64,000 bases of DNA, taken from positions 186,001-250,000 of the forward strand of contig PSPG01000001.1 of assembly GCA_003193925.1 (NCBI GenBank). Reading direction: 5' to 3'. The notes beneath the pieces are model-generated. The model was given only the letters and a program-made list of their open reading frames with translations. It ran no database searches and was not told the DNA's origin. The position numbers and the translations under genes were made by a program. Source of the stretch: Candidatus Thalassarchaeum betae (GTDB taxonomy: Archaea > Thermoplasmatota > Poseidoniia > Poseidoniales > Thalassarchaeaceae). Positions 62,412-64,000 of this stretch are shown one piece after another; position 1 is the first letter of the stretch; the number at the start of each line of letters is the position of its first letter.

Positions 62412-63680
62412 ATGTGGACGCGCAAGGCATCCCTGATGCTGACCAGCGGGGTCAGCCTGATTCTGATCGGGATGATGATATCCAACTTCCAGTTGATGAT
62501 AGTCGGTCTGACTTTCATCTCGTTCTTGGCCATCAATGGTTGGGTGTATGGACATTCCGAGCTCGAGATCACGCGGACGATCAACGACACGGAGACCCCT
62601 ATGGTCAACGTCTACAAGGGGGACGACGTGACTGTAGAGCTCACCATCTCCAACAACTCATACCGAAGGACCCAGCAGTTGGAGGTCTACGACAACGTCC
62701 CGCACGAGATGAAGATGCGACAGGGCATCAACCAGATGCGAATGAACCTCGGGCCGGGTCAGTCCGCGCGAATCAGGTACAAGATCCGATGCCCGCTGCG
62801 CGGGCACTACACCCTAGGTCCAGTATCAGTGCGCTACCGCAACGCGTTCAACCTGTTCGTGACCGAGTCCCAAGTGGAGGACAGGACCGACATCACGGTG
62901 TTCCCCCAAGTCAGGGAGATCGAGGAGGCCCTACTGCGCTCCGACGTACCGAAGATGTACACCGGAGCGACCACTCTCAAGACCCCAGGCCCAGGAATGG
63001 AGTTCTACTCGCTCCGCGAGTACCTGCCTAGCGATGCCTTCCGCTCGATCAACTGGAAGGCGTTCGCCAGAACCGGTGAGTTGATGGTCAACGAGAAGAC
63101 GAGAGACGCCGTCACGGACGTCTTCATCATCCTTGACACCAGAGACGTGTCCAGAATCGGGACCGTCCTCAAGAATCCGCTGGAGATGGGGACGATCGCC
63201 GCCGCGTCGATATCGAACTACTTCATCCGCAGACGCGATTCGGTCGCTCTGGTCACCTATGGCGAGAGGATGGAGTACCTGCCTCCGGAGACCGGGGACA
63301 ACCAGGGTTACAAGGTCCTGAGCAGATTGGCCGCGGTCCGAGCCAAGGGCTCCATGCCCTTGCAGGCGGTGACCAACGCGATGTCCTCCAGGATAAGCCG
63401 CGGCTCCCCGATCTTCATCATCAGCAGCCTCGAGGGAGACGGCACCACGCTGCCAGCCATCCGCGATCTCGCGGGCAAGGGGCACGAGGTCATCGTGCTC
63501 TCACCGAGCAGCATAGACCTCGAGAGGCTGATCAGCAGGATCCCGCGCATGTCCTATGAGGTGCTCAAGTTGGAGAGGCAGAACCGACTGACTGCCCTCT
63601 CCGGCTACGGGGCCAAGGTGATCGACTGGATGCCGGACGTCGAGCTCTCTCAGGCTCTGCTGCAAGTGAGGACTGTTTAG
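62412..63680 (+). CDS. DUF58/von Willebrand factor A-like protein
   Basis: This 422-residue protein has two helices near the N-terminus (about 8-45), an Ig-like region (50-165) and the DUF58 signature GMEFYSLREYLPSDAFRSIN followed by WKAFARTGELMVNE (residues 196-230), leading into a vWA fold starting DVFIILDTRDVS. DUF58 proteins work with MoxR AAA+ ATPases. The usual Gly of the GD motif is replaced by Ser (PSD). ATG 62412 follows the preceding stop by 2 nt. The next gene starts 11 nt later with GGAGGTGA. Confidence 0.85.
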   Translation: MWTRKASLMLTSGVSLILIGMMISNFQLMIVGLTFISFLAINGWVYGHSELEITRTINDTETPMVNVYKGDDVTVELTISNNSYRRTQQLEVYDNVPHEMKMRQGINQMRMNLGPGQSARIRYKIRCPLRGHYTLGPVSVRYRNAFNLFVTESQVEDRTDITVFPQVREIEEALLRSDVPKMYTGATTLKTPGPGMEFYSLREYLPSDAFRSINWKAFARTGELMVNEKTRDAVTDVFIILDTRDVSRIGTVLKNPLEMGTIAAASISNYFIRRRDSVALVTYGERMEYLPPETGDNQGYKVLSRLAAVRAKGSMPLQAVTNAMSSRISRGSPIFIISSLEGDGTTLPAIRDLAGKGHEVIVLSPSSIDLERLISRIPRMSYEVLKLERQNRLTALSGYGAKVIDWMPDVELSQALLQVRTV

Positions 63681-63691
63681 GAGGTGAAGTG

Positions 63692-64000
63692 ATGGCAATG
63701 GAAGCGGTACCCGACTCGAAGACCCTCCACATCCCGAAGCTGCGCCGGCGCTGGCAGGTGCTCCTGCTCCAACTCATCTCCATGGCCTCCCTGCTCATGC
63801 TGATGAAGCGGATGAACACCGTCTTCGGCTCCTGCACCGAGGAGTTCATCGAGGATTCAGGCGGAATCGAGTCCATTTACTGGTGCCCGGCATACGAGCA
63901 CACTAGGGGCTTGAACTACTGGCAAGGCGGGGGCTCAGTGGAACTGATCCTGCCGGATTTCCTGCACGGACTCACCAACCTAGCCGGGGAGCCGCTCACA
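63692..64000 (+). CDS. membrane protein following DUF58 (partial at window end)
   Basis: The first 103 codons of a gene that runs past the window. A basic N-terminus (IPKLRRRWQ) is followed by a hydrophobic helix (about 23-38) and an exterior region with two cysteines (GSC and WCPAYEH). It is coupled to the DUF58 gene by a strong ribosome binding site. In related operons a transglutaminase-like or DUF4129 membrane protein often sits here, but too little is visible to name it. Confidence 0.7.
   Translation, partial: MAMEAVPDSKTLHIPKLRRRWQVLLLQLISMASLLMLMKRMNTVFGSCTEEFIEDSGGIESIYWCPAYEHTRGLNYWQGGGSVELILPDFLHGLTNLAGEPLT

Overview
The window is GC-rich archaeal DNA. It encodes ribosomal protein L15e, aIF1A, RIO1 kinase, an archaeal KH protein, Cdc48, Lhr, an Hjc-type resolvase, an MC1-type chromatin protein, presenilin-like and S26B-type membrane proteases, PRC-barrel proteins, and a tRNA-Tyr with an intron at the canonical archaeal site. 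Together with very long secreted proteins, an 11-subunit complex I, succinate dehydrogenase and a leucine-degradation carboxylase cluster, this points to an aerobic heterotroph of the Thermoplasmatota, most likely marine Poseidoniales (Marine Group II). The lineage call is inference; no marker phylogeny could be run.

Layout. 0-2.4 kb: a tRNA-Tyr with a badly paired 3' half, L15e, a PRC-barrel protein and RNase Z. 2.4-17.2 kb: an island of five cell-envelope genes. These are a 798-aa PKD-type membrane protein with a cytosolic zinc ribbon, a 1464-aa secreted beta-repeat protein with a 188-aa membrane partner, a 1500-aa subtilase with a cytosolic RING/PHD-like zinc module, and a 900-aa anchored Ig-like protein. 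17.3-29.2 kb: a gapless nuoABCDHIJJKLMN operon without nuoEFG. 29.2-32.7 kb: aIF1A, RIO1, KH protein and a DUF63 membrane protein. 32.8-37.3 kb: methylcrotonyl-CoA carboxylase with separate biotin carboxylase and biotin carrier subunits plus an enoyl-CoA hydratase. 37.3-46 kb: DUF4126, SerS, presenilin-like protease, FolC, a small Asp-rich membrane protein, dCMP deaminase, a P-loop kinase and Lhr. 46-52.6 kb: a PI-PLC-like exported protein, S26B signal peptidase, site-2 protease, Hjc-like nuclease, macro-domain protein, Lrp-type RAM domain and MC1. 52.7-58 kb: sdhCAB, a tiny zinc ribbon protein and an aldehyde dehydrogenase. 58.2-64 kb: Cdc48, a PRC-barrel protein, and a DUF4350/DUF58 membrane operon that runs off the window.

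How the genes work together. Leucine breakdown through methylcrotonyl-CoA feeds acetyl-CoA and acetoacetate into central metabolism. Sdh and the EFG-less complex I pass electrons to the quinone pool. The secreted subtilase and other exoproteins fit a protein-degrading marine lifestyle. Membrane proteolysis is well represented (S26, S2P, presenilin, Cdc48).

The most unusual signals are: (1) perfect short hairpins, mostly 8-bp arms around a 3-nt centre, each of different sequence, in many of the gaps between transcription units; (2) the envelope island with zinc modules predicted on the cytosolic side; (3) insertions in NuoI and NuoH. I saw no insertion sequence, integrase, CRISPR array or prophage.
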